Origin: Hephaestia sp. MAHUQ-44 | GTDB lineage: Bacteria; Pseudomonadota; Alphaproteobacteria; Sphingomonadales; Sphingomonadaceae | Length of the DNA stretch: 64,000 nt | Direction of reading: 5' to 3' | NCBI RefSeq assembly: GCF_023806085.1 | Contig: NZ_JAMSLX010000001.1 | Span: 1-64,000 of the forward strand | In this document: one piece after another, positions 8,307 through 17,108 of the stretch | How the letters are laid out: each line of letters starts with the position of its first letter | Position numbering within the stretch: the first letter of the stretch is position 1 | Translations under genes and position numbers: made by a program | The notes under the pieces: model-generated | What the model was told of the DNA's origin: nothing | The model's input: only the letters and a program-made list of their open reading frames with translations | Databases searched by the model: none

Positions 8307-10300
8307 CGCGGGCTGATCTCGATCCGGGTGGGGCCTGCCTTGGCGGCGCGCACGCGCAGAAGCTGGCCGTCGAGCGAGGCCTCGCCATCGGTCCGCACGT
8401 CGATCCCCTCGGGATAATGGAAACCGGGAACGTAAATTTCGGTCGGCGCCGAAACCCCCATGTCGGCATCGAACGCGAGCGTGAAGGCGCGTGTCGCGCG
8501 ATCGAACCGCACGCTTTCGATCTGCCCCTGCACATGGCGTGCATAGGGGCGACAGAAACCGGCGATCCCCCGCCCGCCCGAATCCGGGTCCGACGGATCA
8601 TTCTGTTGATCGCGCGAAAAGATCGACAGATCCTCCTGATTCCAATTGTCGCCGATCCTGAGATCGTTGCGGTTCGACGCGGTGTAATTCCACTGCGTCG
8701 AATTGAGCTGCAACGCATCGAGCGCATCATACATCAACGACAGCAAAAGATCGTGGGTCGCCCAGATCGCCGGGCTACGCTCGCCGCGTTCCCACGCCGC
8801 ATAGGCCGCGCCCTCATCGAGATCGTATGGAATCCCGAATTCGCCGACCAGCGCGGGTGCCCCGTTGAGCGTCGAGGCCTTCGCCGACGTGGATTTGTGC
8901 GACATCTGCGCGATGAACCGCGCGCGCACCTGATCCTCGCCCACGGCGCGCTCGCCGGTCAGAAAATCGTATGAATTATTGGGGTCGAAGGTTTTCAGAT
9001 ACAGCGTGGTCGCATCGTACCAATGGCTCGCGTTGACCGTGCGTTCGGGCACGATCCTGGGGAATGGCCGGCCCGACGAGGCGCCGAACGCATCGAGTTC
9101 GGCGAACACCATCCAGTCGGGATTATGACGGCGCGTGGTTTCGGCGACGCCGTGAAACAGCGGGCCGAAGCCGTCTTCAGAAATGGTCACCCGCCGCCCG
9201 TCGCGCACGCGGAAAAACTCGTCGTCGAGGGCAATCGCCCGCCCGTCCTCCACCGTCCAGGCACCGGCAGCGCGGAACGGGCAGGATTGGCCGTCGCGCC
9301 AGATCGAGACGCCGTTGGGATTGATCCGGCGAACCCCGGCAGGTTCAGCCTGGCCGCTATCGCGGTTTCGCTTGAGCACCGGCACCTCTACCGTCAACCC
9401 GCTCGCCGCGGCGAGTCCGTCGAGCGCGGATATCGCGGCACCGGGGCGCGGACGCGTCTGGTTTTCCTCCGTCGCCGCGACATGGCGATAGCTCAGGCGC
9501 TCGCCGACCCATCCGGTGCCGGGCTCGTTGAGCGTATCGAAGCCGAGCACATGCGGCATATCGCGCAGCCGCGCCGCAATCGCCTCCATCGATCCCAGAT
9601 AATGACGCTGGAGATAATGCTGGATATTCTCGCCCCCGACCTTGTGATCGGGCGTGAACAATGCACCGCACCAGAACAGCGTCCACATGATCGTATTGCC
9701 CGGCAGGCGGTAATTCGATCCCCAGCTCATCTGCGGATATTGCGGCTGACGGCGCACATCGCTGCCATAATCGTAGACATGCTGCATGACGTGCGCGGCG
9801 TCGGCCGCGGCGAATTTCGTGAAATCGAGCCCCGCCGCCTCGAAGGTCCAGCCCGGCGCGCCGTCGCCCCCCGTCATCCGCGACCAGACATCCTGGTGGA
9901 AATCGACGAACAGATAGAGGCCGTGCTTTGCCGCGCGCGCGCAGACCTCGGTAAAATAATCCAGATATTCCTGATCGTGCCGGCCCGGGCCGCCATGCTC
10001 GACGGCTTCCCACGTGGTCAGCAACCGCAGGCAGTTGAACCCCCAATGGGCGAGACGACCAAGATGCTCGTCGGCCTCCGCGATCGGAAACGGGCGACCG
10101 ACGAACGAGACATCGCGATGATCGGCGAAGTCGCTGGGATATTGGGTGCCGCCATGCGGCGCGGGCACCTTGCAGTCTCCACCCAGATTAACCCCGCGCA
10201 AGATGGTGTGCCGTCCGGCGCTGTCGCGAAACCGGCTGCCGTCGATCCGCAGCACCGGGGTCGCACCGGCTCCCGCTCGCTCAAAAGTCGATTGCACCAT
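8303..10300 (-). CDS. GH5 glycosidase, steryl-glucosidase/glucocerebrosidase-like
   Basis: A 665-residue glycoside hydrolase family 5 protein. The TIM barrel carries the acid/base Glu259 (TLNEPG) and the nucleophile Glu487 (LVGEFG). Distinctive blocks such as FHQDVWSRMTGGDGAPGW (134-151) and a NIQHYLQRHY motif (225-234) recall fungal EGCrP1/EGCrP2, the intracellular glucocerebrosidase and sterylglucosidase of subfamily GH5_12. A C-terminal beta domain follows from about residue 590. No signal peptide is seen, so the enzyme should act in the cytoplasm on an imported glycoside. It is divergent from four oxygenase genes and co-transcribed with an acyl-CoA ligase. The subfamily assignment is from memory of motifs and needs a phylogeny. 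Confidence 0.82.
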   Translation of the reverse strand: MVQSTFERAGAGATPVLRIDGSRFRDSAGRHTILRGVNLGGDCKVPAPHGGTQYPSDFADHRDVSFVGRPFPIAEADEHLGRLAHWGFNCLRLLTTWEAVEHGGPGRHDQEYLDYFTEVCARAAKHGLYLFVDFHQDVWSRMTGGDGAPGWTFEAAGLDFTKFAAADAAHVMQHVYDYGSDVRRQPQYPQMSWGSNYRLPGNTIMWTLFWCGALFTPDHKVGGENIQHYLQRHYLGSMEAIAARLRDMPHVLGFDTLNEPGTGWVGERLSYRHVAATEENQTRPRPGAAISALDGLAAASGLTVEVPVLKRNRDSGQAEPAGVRRINPNGVSIWRDGQSCPFRAAGAWTVEDGRAIALDDEFFRVRDGRRVTISEDGFGPLFHGVAETTRRHNPDWMVFAELDAFGASSGRPFPRIVPERTVNASHWYDATTLYLKTFDPNNSYDFLTGERAVGEDQVRARFIAQMSHKSTSAKASTLNGAPALVGEFGIPYDLDEGAAYAAWERGERSPAIWATHDLLLSLMYDALDALQLNSTQWNYTASNRNDLRIGDNWNQEDLSIFSRDQQNDPSDPDSGGRGIAGFCRPYARHVQGQIESVRFDRATRAFTLAFDADMGVSAPTEIYVPGFHYPEGIDVRTDGEASLDGQLLRVRAAKAGPTRIEISPR

Positions 10301-10338
10301 GATTGTCGCGCCCCGCTGTTGTGATGGATCGTGGCAGA

Positions 10339-10367
10339 AATTGATCGAAAAATGATTTGTTTGTCAA
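10339..10367 (-). promoter_or_regulatory. Candidate promoter of the GH5-ligase operon
   Basis: On the minus strand TTGACA (10367-10362) lies 17 bases before a weak -10, TCAATT (10344-10339). An overlapping TCGATCAA (10348-10341) recurs near the promoters of both TonB receptors of this locus. It may be an operator for a common regulator. The 200-bp divergent region to the oxygenase genes is notably AT-rich. Confidence 0.45.
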
Positions 10368-10500
10368 TTCTGATATATTAATTGGTCAAGGTGCGATGCC
10401 GAACCAGGGTTTACCCGGCGTCAAAACGCTTGCGTCGACCCGTAAAAATAGATAGAGATTTTGATAATTCGTTAGTTTCGGTCGAATCAAGGATATCGCC

Positions 10501-11301
10501 ATGGACCTGGAGCGAAGCTGGAACGAGCAGGGCTTTTTCATCAAGCGCGGCTTGATCGATGAGGACGAAGTCGCTGCGATCGAAGCGGAAATCGTGGCCG
10601 CGATCCGCGCGGACCCGCCCCGCAACCATGGGGGCGAGCGGCTCTATCCCACCGTGGACGACCTGCTGATCTACCCGGAAAAATCACCGAGCCCGGCGGC
10701 CCGCAATCCGGAGGATTATATCGCCAAGGTGTTCAACGGCCATTGTGTCGGCACCGCGAAGGCGATCGCAACCGATCCCCGGCTGACCGATCCGCTCGCC
10801 CCCTTGCTGGGCGCGAATCTGGACTGTTTCCAAAGCCAGTTCATCTTCAAGAATCCGGGGGTGATCGGGCAACCGTGGCACCAGGATTCCTATTATTTCC
10901 GCTACGATCGGCAACCGCAGGCAACGGTGTGGGTCGCGCTCAGCGCAGCGACGCTCGACAACGGATGCCTGTGGGTCGTGCCGGGTTCGCACCGCGCGCA
11001 CGAGGTGTTCGATCACGTTCCCGACCAGCGCCCCGAAAGCCTGCAAGGCTATCTCGAGATCGTGTCGCAGGACACATCGATGGAAGAGCCGGTGCTGATG
11101 GAGCCCGGCGACGTCCTGTTCTTCCACAGCTATCTGATGCACCGCTCGACCGACAATATCGCCGACTACCGGCGCTCGGCGATGGTGTATCATTATGCCG
11201 AAAACGGCACCCAGCCGATCGACGCCCTCGCGGCCGCAACCCTGGCCCCGGTCAATCGCTGGATGCCCGCGCGCCGCGCCGCCACCCCGCTTTCCGCTTG
11301 A
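10501..11301 (+). CDS. PhyH-family Fe(II)/2-oxoglutarate oxygenase, copy 1
   Basis: A 266-residue phytanoyl-CoA-dioxygenase-like protein on the double-stranded beta-helix fold. The iron ligands are His127-x-Asp129 (WHQDSYY) and His214 (LMHRST). Arg224/225 (RRSAMVYH) is placed to bind 2-oxoglutarate. The NGCLWVVPGSHR block is typical of the family. AAGGA lies seven bases before the ATG. It is the first of four consecutive plus-strand oxygenases, divergent from the GH5 operon. The family hydroxylates lipids, CoA thioesters or natural products, and the substrate here is unknown. Confidence 0.85.
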   Translation: MDLERSWNEQGFFIKRGLIDEDEVAAIEAEIVAAIRADPPRNHGGERLYPTVDDLLIYPEKSPSPAARNPEDYIAKVFNGHCVGTAKAIATDPRLTDPLAPLLGANLDCFQSQFIFKNPGVIGQPWHQDSYYFRYDRQPQATVWVALSAATLDNGCLWVVPGSHRAHEVFDHVPDQRPESLQGYLEIVSQDTSMEEPVLMEPGDVLFFHSYLMHRSTDNIADYRRSAMVYHYAENGTQPIDALAAATLAPVNRWMPARRAATPLSA

Positions 11302-11315
11302 TAGGTGATACGACC

Positions 11316-12128
11316 ATGGACGTGCCTGCCCCTCGCCCGCATCAGCTCAACCGCGACTTCACCTGGCAGAACGTGCCCGGCGATCGCGCGCCGCGCCGGC
11401 TCAGCGCCGATCAGATCGCAGCCTTCGATCGCGATGGCTTCCTGCGGATCGAACAAGCCTTCAGCCGCGAGGAACTGGCGCGCGTCGAAGCCGCGATCGA
11501 CCCGATCGAGGAAGAGCACGCACGCTATGTCGCCGAACAGCAGGGTGGCAACTTCCGGCTCACATCGACCGGCGCGATCTCGTTTACCGCGCACCTCGTG
11601 GGCAAGGCGCCCGTGCTGCGCGATTTCGCCGCCCATCAGGTGATCGCCGATCTCTGCCACGACCTGATCGGCGAGCGGGTCCGGCTGTATTGGGATCAGT
11701 CGGTCTACAAGAAAACGCAGAAGAAACAGGAATTCCCCTGGCATCAGGATAATGGCTACACCTTTATCGAGCCCCAGCAATATCTGACCTTCTGGATTCC
11801 GCTGGTCGATGTCGACGAGGATAACGGATGCCCGTGGATCGTCCCCGGCCTCCACCTTGGCGGCACGCTGGAACATTGGGTGACGCCGATCGGGCTCAAA
11901 TGCCTTGAAGAGGCGCCCGACGCAGTCGCCGTGCCGGCGCGTGTCGGCGACATCATCCTGTTCTCGTCGCTCTCGCCCCACCGCACCGGGCCCAATTTGC
12001 GCGACGGCACCGTGCGCAAGGCCTATATCCTGCAATATGCCCCCGATGGTGCGCACACGATCGTCGACGGCAAGGTGATCCGTCAGGATGATCCGGTGCG
12101 TCAGTTCGTGATCGGAGACGCCGCATGA
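11316..12128 (+). CDS. PhyH-family Fe(II)/2-oxoglutarate oxygenase, copy 2
   Basis: A 270-residue paralogue with the facial triad intact: His143-x-Asp145 (PWHQDNGY) and His222 (SPHRTG), plus Arg234 for 2-oxoglutarate. The family block NGCPWIVPGLH is present. The ATG at 11316 begins 14 bases after the previous gene, and the 3' end overlaps the next gene by 4 bp. Together this argues for one transcript and coordinated dosage. The sequence between motifs differs strongly from copy 1, so a distinct step or substrate is likely. Confidence 0.85.
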   Translation: MDVPAPRPHQLNRDFTWQNVPGDRAPRRLSADQIAAFDRDGFLRIEQAFSREELARVEAAIDPIEEEHARYVAEQQGGNFRLTSTGAISFTAHLVGKAPVLRDFAAHQVIADLCHDLIGERVRLYWDQSVYKKTQKKQEFPWHQDNGYTFIEPQQYLTFWIPLVDVDEDNGCPWIVPGLHLGGTLEHWVTPIGLKCLEEAPDAVAVPARVGDIILFSSLSPHRTGPNLRDGTVRKAYILQYAPDGAHTIVDGKVIRQDDPVRQFVIGDAA

Positions 12129-13000
12129 CGGCCGCGACCGGGCTGGCGCGCGCCGATCTGGCGCTGCTCCAGCAACAATATGAACGCGACGGCTTCGTCG
12201 CGGTGCGCCAACTCATCGACCCCGCCGAACTCGCTGCGCTGGCATCGACGGTGATCGACGCCGTGGGTCGCCGCAAGGCGCATGACACGCGCTCGCTCGA
12301 CGAGAAATCGCGCTACGAACAATCGTTCGTGCAATGCCAATATCTGTGGGAAGACAATCCCGCGATCCGACCGCTCACCTTCCACCAGGCGGTGTGCGGC
12401 ATGGCGGCTGCATTGATGCATGCGCCCGCAGTCCGCCTGTGGCACGATCAGGCGCTCTTCAAGGAGCCTGGTGGCAAGCCGACCCAGGCGCATCAGGACC
12501 ATCCCTATTGGCCGATCGCCGAAGACCGGACGATCACGGCCTGGATTCCGCTGATCCCGGTCGATCGGACCACCGGCTGCATGGGCTATGTGCCCGGATC
12601 GCATCGCGAGGCCCCGCAATTCGTCGACATCTTCGCCGGTGACGACAGCGCCGGCCCGCAGATCGAAAGCAAGGCGGTGTTCGTGCCGGCCGAGCCGGGC
12701 GACGTGCTGTTCCATCACGGCCGCACGATGCACATGGCAATGCCCAACGCGTCCGATCACATGCGCCGCGCCTATACCGCGATCTATTTCGCCGACGGCT
12801 GCACGCGTGGCGGGGATCGCCCGCACCCTTCGGTCGATCGCGACGGCATCGCGGTCGGCAAGGTGATCGACGGCGCCGCAACCCCCATCGCATGGCCGCT
12901 GCCGCAAGGCCGTTTCCCCGAGCCCGGCCCCTGGCCGAATCTCGACAACGAACGCACCAGGCGCGCGCTGGAACTGGGGATCATTCCCTCGCGCGGCTGA
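12125..13000 (+). CDS. PhyH-family Fe(II)/2-oxoglutarate oxygenase, copy 3
   Basis: A 291-residue member with His123-x-Asp125 (QAHQDHPYW), His203 (TMHMAMPN) and Arg214/215. The VDRTTGCMGYVPGSHR block matches the PhyH consensus closely. The start ATGA overlaps the stop of copy 2. It is the longest of the four, with about 60 extra C-terminal residues ending in a Pro-rich stretch (PQGRFPEPGPWP). Like its neighbours it is soluble, with no signal peptide, so it should act in the cytoplasm. Substrate unknown. Confidence 0.85.
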   Translation: MTAATGLARADLALLQQQYERDGFVAVRQLIDPAELAALASTVIDAVGRRKAHDTRSLDEKSRYEQSFVQCQYLWEDNPAIRPLTFHQAVCGMAAALMHAPAVRLWHDQALFKEPGGKPTQAHQDHPYWPIAEDRTITAWIPLIPVDRTTGCMGYVPGSHREAPQFVDIFAGDDSAGPQIESKAVFVPAEPGDVLFHHGRTMHMAMPNASDHMRRAYTAIYFADGCTRGGDRPHPSVDRDGIAVGKVIDGAATPIAWPLPQGRFPEPGPWPNLDNERTRRALELGIIPSRG

Positions 13001-13028
13001 TACGGCGCCCGACAACGGAGCATCCACG

Positions 13029-13745
13029 ATGGCCGGCCTGCTTACCCAAGACAGCGTCGCCCGATATCACCGCGAGGGCTATTTGCGGATCGACCGGGTT
13101 GCCGGCCCGAACACGATCGACGCGCTGCGGCGCACCTACGACGCGATGCTCGACGGCCGGATCGATTGCAGCGCCACCGATCAACCGCTCGGGCGGCTGA
13201 CGCGCCAGATCATGATGCCGCACCATTACGCCGACATCTTCCGCACCAACGAGGCGATCGACACGTGCCGGGCGGTGGCATCGGCGCTGCTCGGGGTCGA
13301 CGCCCCCTGGTTCGGCTTCGACATGCTGATCTACAAGCCCCCGGGCCACGCGATCGACACCCCATGGCATCAGGATTTCGCCTATTCGGCGATGCCCTAT
13401 GCGGCCGCAGGGAGCGCGATCCCGTACGATTCGGTCGTGCAATTCTGGATCGCGCTCGACGATGTCGATGCCGATACCGGCTGCATGACCTTCCTTCCGG
13501 CAATGCACCGCCAGCCGCTGCTCGCGCACGAAGTGGTGGCCGGCGAGGTCGATTACAGCCAGCGGCTGCTGGCGATCGTCGATCCCGACGCGCTACCGCG
13601 CGATACCGCCGTCGCCTGCCCGCTGCGTGCCGGCGGGGCGACGGTGCACAGCTATGGCACGCCCCATTATACCGGGCCCAACCGCTCGGCCGATCGGCCG
13701 CGCCGCGCCTATATCCTCAATTTCCGCCGCAACGACCCCGCCTGA
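13029..13745 (+). CDS. PhyH-family Fe(II)/2-oxoglutarate oxygenase, copy 4
   Basis: A 238-residue member, the shortest of the four. The triad is His114-x-Asp116 (PWHQDFAY) and His213 (GTPHYTGPN), with Arg225/226 as the probable 2-oxoglutarate anchor. GGAG lies eight bases before the ATG, and the gene starts 28 bp after copy 3. It ends the plus-strand operon and converges on the GntR gene with only 23 bp between them. No strong terminator is visible in that gap. Confidence 0.85.
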   Translation: MAGLLTQDSVARYHREGYLRIDRVAGPNTIDALRRTYDAMLDGRIDCSATDQPLGRLTRQIMMPHHYADIFRTNEAIDTCRAVASALLGVDAPWFGFDMLIYKPPGHAIDTPWHQDFAYSAMPYAAAGSAIPYDSVVQFWIALDDVDADTGCMTFLPAMHRQPLLAHEVVAGEVDYSQRLLAIVDPDALPRDTAVACPLRAGGATVHSYGTPHYTGPNRSADRPRRAYILNFRRNDPA

Positions 13746-13768
13746 AAGCCTGGCGCACGCCCCAACCT

Positions 13769-14605
13769 TCAGGCCAGCGCGGGGCGACGCGCGCGCCGGC
13801 CTTTGGCACTCGCCGAGGCGCGCAGCCGGGCCCGGATCGTCTCGCGCATCGGCTCGCCACTCGCGAAGAATTTCTCAAGCAGCTTGTTCACGCTGCCGAT
13901 GTCGCCCGACACGATCGCGTCGACCAGCACGCGGTGTTCGGCATGGCTGTCGCGTTCGCGGTCGGTCGCCAGATCGGCGCACAGATTGACATAGCGTTCG
14001 GCCCGCGCGCCGAGGTCGCCGACGATCGTCTGAAGCAGCGGCGAGCCGCAGCCGGCGAGCAGTTCCTGATGCAGGTTCTTATAGGCCCATTGCCACAATT
14101 CGCGGGCCTCGGGCTCGGCGTCGGTCATCACCTTGCTGATCTTGAGCGAGCGATGGAGCGCGAGCACGACGCGCTCCTCCCACGCCTCGTCGGCGCGTTC
14201 CACCGCCATCATCAACGCAAGCTGATAGGTTCGCCAGTAAACATCGATCAAGTCGGAATAATCATCAAGCGAGATACCGGCGACGCGGTAACCCTTCTGA
14301 TGCTCATGAACGACCAGTCCGCTCGCGGAGAGAAGCAGGATCGCCTCGCGCACCGGGCTGTGGCCGACGCCGTAGAATTTGGTGAGCTGCTCGACCTTCA
14401 GCCGTTCCAACGGGGTAAACACGCCGCGCACGATATCGCGCCGCAGCCAGTGCGCGGCGGCCTGTGTCGGATTTCGCTGGGGGTCGATTCCCGCCTGAAG
14501 GCGCGGGTCGGTAAAAGTCGAGACCGAAACAAGACGATCAGCAGTCAACACGCGCCCCTTCTGGCTGGGTGATCGAACCTCGATCTTCATACCTTGTGCG
14601 AGCAT
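13769..14605 (-). CDS. GntR-family (FadR/FCD) transcriptional regulator
   Basis: A 278-residue regulator. A winged helix lies at about residues 46-110 (the HSPVREAILLLSASGLVVHE block is the GntR signature), followed by an all-helical FCD ligand domain at about 120-250. Such proteins usually sense carboxylic acids or sugar acids and repress catabolic genes. It sits between the oxygenase operon and the TonB/MFS genes and is the only regulator in the locus, so it probably controls it. The first ATG (14605) is used; a second in frame at 14590 has an AAGG nearby. Confidence 0.85.
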   Translation of the reverse strand: MLAQGMKIEVRSPSQKGRVLTADRLVSVSTFTDPRLQAGIDPQRNPTQAAAHWLRRDIVRGVFTPLERLKVEQLTKFYGVGHSPVREAILLLSASGLVVHEHQKGYRVAGISLDDYSDLIDVYWRTYQLALMMAVERADEAWEERVVLALHRSLKISKVMTDAEPEARELWQWAYKNLHQELLAGCGSPLLQTIVGDLGARAERYVNLCADLATDRERDSHAEHRVLVDAIVSGDIGSVNKLLEKFFASGEPMRETIRARLRASASAKGRRARRPALA

Positions 14606-14636
14606 GAGTTCAAAGCGTTAGCAATCGACGCACGAC

Positions 14637-14669
14637 GCGGGCGGGCCATCGATCGATCGGCCCGCCCGC
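14637..14669 (-). terminator. Strong hairpin after TonB receptor 1
   Basis: GCGGGCGGGCC (14637-14647) and GGCCCGCCCGC (14659-14669) form an 11-bp GC stem around an ATCGATCGATC loop. It lies 11 bases past the receptor stop at 14680 and upstream of the GntR gene. There is no U-run, but the position supports termination or RNA protection. Confidence 0.55.
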
Positions 14670-14679
14670 CGCGTTGATA

Positions 14680-17019
14680 TCAGAAGCGAACGTCGAAACC
14701 GACGCCGATCACCCGCCGCGATTCATAGATCGGATATTGCTGCGTACTCCCGGCCCCCGACCCGAGCACCGTCGCCGAGATATTGTTGGCGAAATATTTG
14801 TCGGCGAGATTGCGGCCGAAAACCGACAACCGCCAGCGATCCCCGTCGCCCGCGATGCCGATCGCGCCGTTCAGCAACGCATAGCGATTCTGGTAGAAGA
14901 GCGGGGAGATCGGGAAGCCCTGCGCGGTGCGTGACCGGTAATTGGCGTCGAAATCGATATGCAGCCGGAGATCCGAGCTGATGTCGGTCGCGTAATTCGC
15001 CATCACGTTCCACGAAAATTTGGGAGCGCGCGGCAGCACCGATCCCGACAGATCCTGCGTTCCCGTCGCCGGATCACAGCCGGTGGCCGCGGTCTGCCCG
15101 GAATAACATTGGGCATTGTCGAACCGCTTGAACTTGGCATCCATCCATGAGGCGCCGCCCGACAGCGTGAAATCGACATCGCCGATCGGCCGCCATGTGA
15201 AATCCACCTCGACCCCGTCCGACTGGAGCTTGGCGGCGTTGATGAGGCGATAGATCGACAGCGCCCCCGGCACGCGCGCGGAAATCTGATAATCCTCGAC
15301 GATCAGGTGGAACGCGGTGACGTTGAACGTGAGCCCGGCCGACGGCCAGCTCGTGCGGATGCCCGCTTCCATGCTGGTCGGAATTTCCGGATTGACCTCG
15401 GTCAGCTCGGGAAAGCCGATGCCCGTGTCCCAGCCGCCCGCCTTGAACCCGCGGGTGACGGTCGCGAAGACGTTCGCATCGGGGTTGAGGTCATATTGGG
15501 CGCCGAGCCGCCAGACGAACCCCGTATCGGTTTTCTTCTGCCGGTCGAAGCTGGTCAGCGTCGGCGTCCGCGTATCGACGCGATATTTGGAGGCAAAGGC
15601 GGTCTCGCTCAGCCAGCGCGCGCCGGTAATCAGGCGGAATTTCGGGGTAAGGTTGATGTTGGCCTGACCGAACACCGCATAATTGTCGGTGGTGGCGTCA
15701 TTGGTCACCGCGCGCGCGGCAAAGGCGGCCGCACTGCCGCGATTGTCCTGAAACGATACCGACGTGACGTCGCTATGGAAATAATAAAGGCCGACGACAT
15801 AATCGATCAGGCCGCCGGTCGGCGAGGTCAGGCGCAATTCCTGCGTGAACTGCTTCTGCCGGAAATCGGCGAAATTCTGGTCATAGATATTGGTCGGGCG
15901 TGAATCGGTATCGAGGCCATCGATCGTGTGCCATTGGCGAAAGGCGGTGATCGAACTCACCGTATAATCGCCGCCGACATCGAGATCGTTGTTGAGCGAG
16001 ACGCCCCAGCTATCGATATTCGACCGCACGTCGCCATTGACGTTCTGCTTGCTGTTCTTCGGCGACGGCACGATCCCGGCGGCAAGCTGCGATTGCTCGA
16101 GCGCATTCGGGGTCGGGCCCACGCTGCGCAACGTCCAGATGCAGCAATCGGCGCGCCGCCGCCACCAATCGCCGATCACGGTGGTGGTCAGATTGTCGAA
16201 ATCGCCCTTGATCTTGCCGCGGAAGCCGTAATCGTTGCGATCATTGAATTTCCGCCCGTCGAACACGTTGGTGACGAGGCCGTCGCGCTTGTTCATGCGG
16301 CCCGACACCAGGATGCCGATCTTGTCGCTGATCGGCCCGGTCACGAGCCCCGACAATTTGCGCTCGTTCTTGGGCCAGGCGAGGCTACCGGTGATGCGCG
16401 TTTCCCAATGATCGGACGGATCGCGCGTGACGACGTTGACCACACCCGCCGACGCATTCTTGCCGAACAGCGTCCCCTGCGGCCCGCGCAGTACTTCGAT
16501 GCGTTCGATATCGGGCAAATCGGAAAGCGACGCGCCCGACTGCCCCAGAACGACGCCGTCGACGACATAGGCAACGCTGCCTTCAACCGATTCCGATGAA
16601 AAGGAAGTCGTGCCCACGCCGCGAATGTAGAAGCCGAAGCTCCGCGGCCCGGCGGCGTTCAGCACCTGAACGCCGGGCACGAGATATTGCAGATCGGTCG
16701 CCTCATTGAAATTGAGCGCCGTCAGCGCCTCGCCGCCGATCACCGCGATCGAGATGGGGACGTCCTGCAACCGCTCCTCGCGCTTCTGCGCGGTCACGAT
16801 GATGTCGGCCGGTCCTGAGTCGCTGGCAACGGTCGGCGCCGTGCTCTGCACCGCATTCTGAACCGGACCGGCAGCGGCCGGGGCGTCGGGCGCGGCCACT
16901 TCCTCGGCCAGCGCAGGCACCGCCGCGAGCGACAGCATCGAAACGCCCCCCAAACCCATCAATCCCGCGATGCGTGCCGTGCGCTGCTGCGCGCCACGAA
17001 GACGAAGACGAAGACGCAT
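14680..17019 (-). CDS. TonB-dependent receptor 1 of the glycoside locus
   Basis: A 779-residue outer-membrane receptor. It has a long basic signal region (cleavage near PALAEE), a TonB box (DIIVTAQKREERLQDVP), and a plug with RGVGTTSFSSESVEGS, VLRGPQGTLFGKNASAG and VNVVTRDP. The beta barrel ends in GVGFDVRF. This is the sphingomonad type of receptor for organic nutrients, not the siderophore type. GGAGG stands six bases before the ATG. It closely resembles receptor 2 (21005-23287) across the plug, so the two are paralogues. Ligand unknown; context suggests an amphipathic glycoside. Confidence 0.92.
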   Translation of the reverse strand: MRLRLRLRGAQQRTARIAGLMGLGGVSMLSLAAVPALAEEVAAPDAPAAAGPVQNAVQSTAPTVASDSGPADIIVTAQKREERLQDVPISIAVIGGEALTALNFNEATDLQYLVPGVQVLNAAGPRSFGFYIRGVGTTSFSSESVEGSVAYVVDGVVLGQSGASLSDLPDIERIEVLRGPQGTLFGKNASAGVVNVVTRDPSDHWETRITGSLAWPKNERKLSGLVTGPISDKIGILVSGRMNKRDGLVTNVFDGRKFNDRNDYGFRGKIKGDFDNLTTTVIGDWWRRRADCCIWTLRSVGPTPNALEQSQLAAGIVPSPKNSKQNVNGDVRSNIDSWGVSLNNDLDVGGDYTVSSITAFRQWHTIDGLDTDSRPTNIYDQNFADFRQKQFTQELRLTSPTGGLIDYVVGLYYFHSDVTSVSFQDNRGSAAAFAARAVTNDATTDNYAVFGQANINLTPKFRLITGARWLSETAFASKYRVDTRTPTLTSFDRQKKTDTGFVWRLGAQYDLNPDANVFATVTRGFKAGGWDTGIGFPELTEVNPEIPTSMEAGIRTSWPSAGLTFNVTAFHLIVEDYQISARVPGALSIYRLINAAKLQSDGVEVDFTWRPIGDVDFTLSGGASWMDAKFKRFDNAQCYSGQTAATGCDPATGTQDLSGSVLPRAPKFSWNVMANYATDISSDLRLHIDFDANYRSRTAQGFPISPLFYQNRYALLNGAIGIAGDGDRWRLSVFGRNLADKYFANNISATVLGSGAGSTQQYPIYESRRVIGVGFDVRF

Positions 17020-17061
17020 TCTGACCTCCCCTATAATTTATATCACTTTCTTGTTTTGATA

Positions 17062-17090
17062 AATTTTGATCGAATTTATGATAATGTCAA
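17062..17090 (-). promoter_or_regulatory. Candidate promoter of TonB receptor 1
   Basis: On the minus strand TTGACA (17090-17085) stands 17 bases before AAAATT (17067-17062), and TCGATCAA (17073-17066) lies between or over them. GATCGAA (17068-17074) also has an inverted partner, TTCGATC, at 17094-17100. The same -35 and octamer recur before the GH5 operon and near receptor 2. Confidence 0.45.
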
Positions 17091-17108
17091 CAGTTCGATC
17101 ATTTTCAA

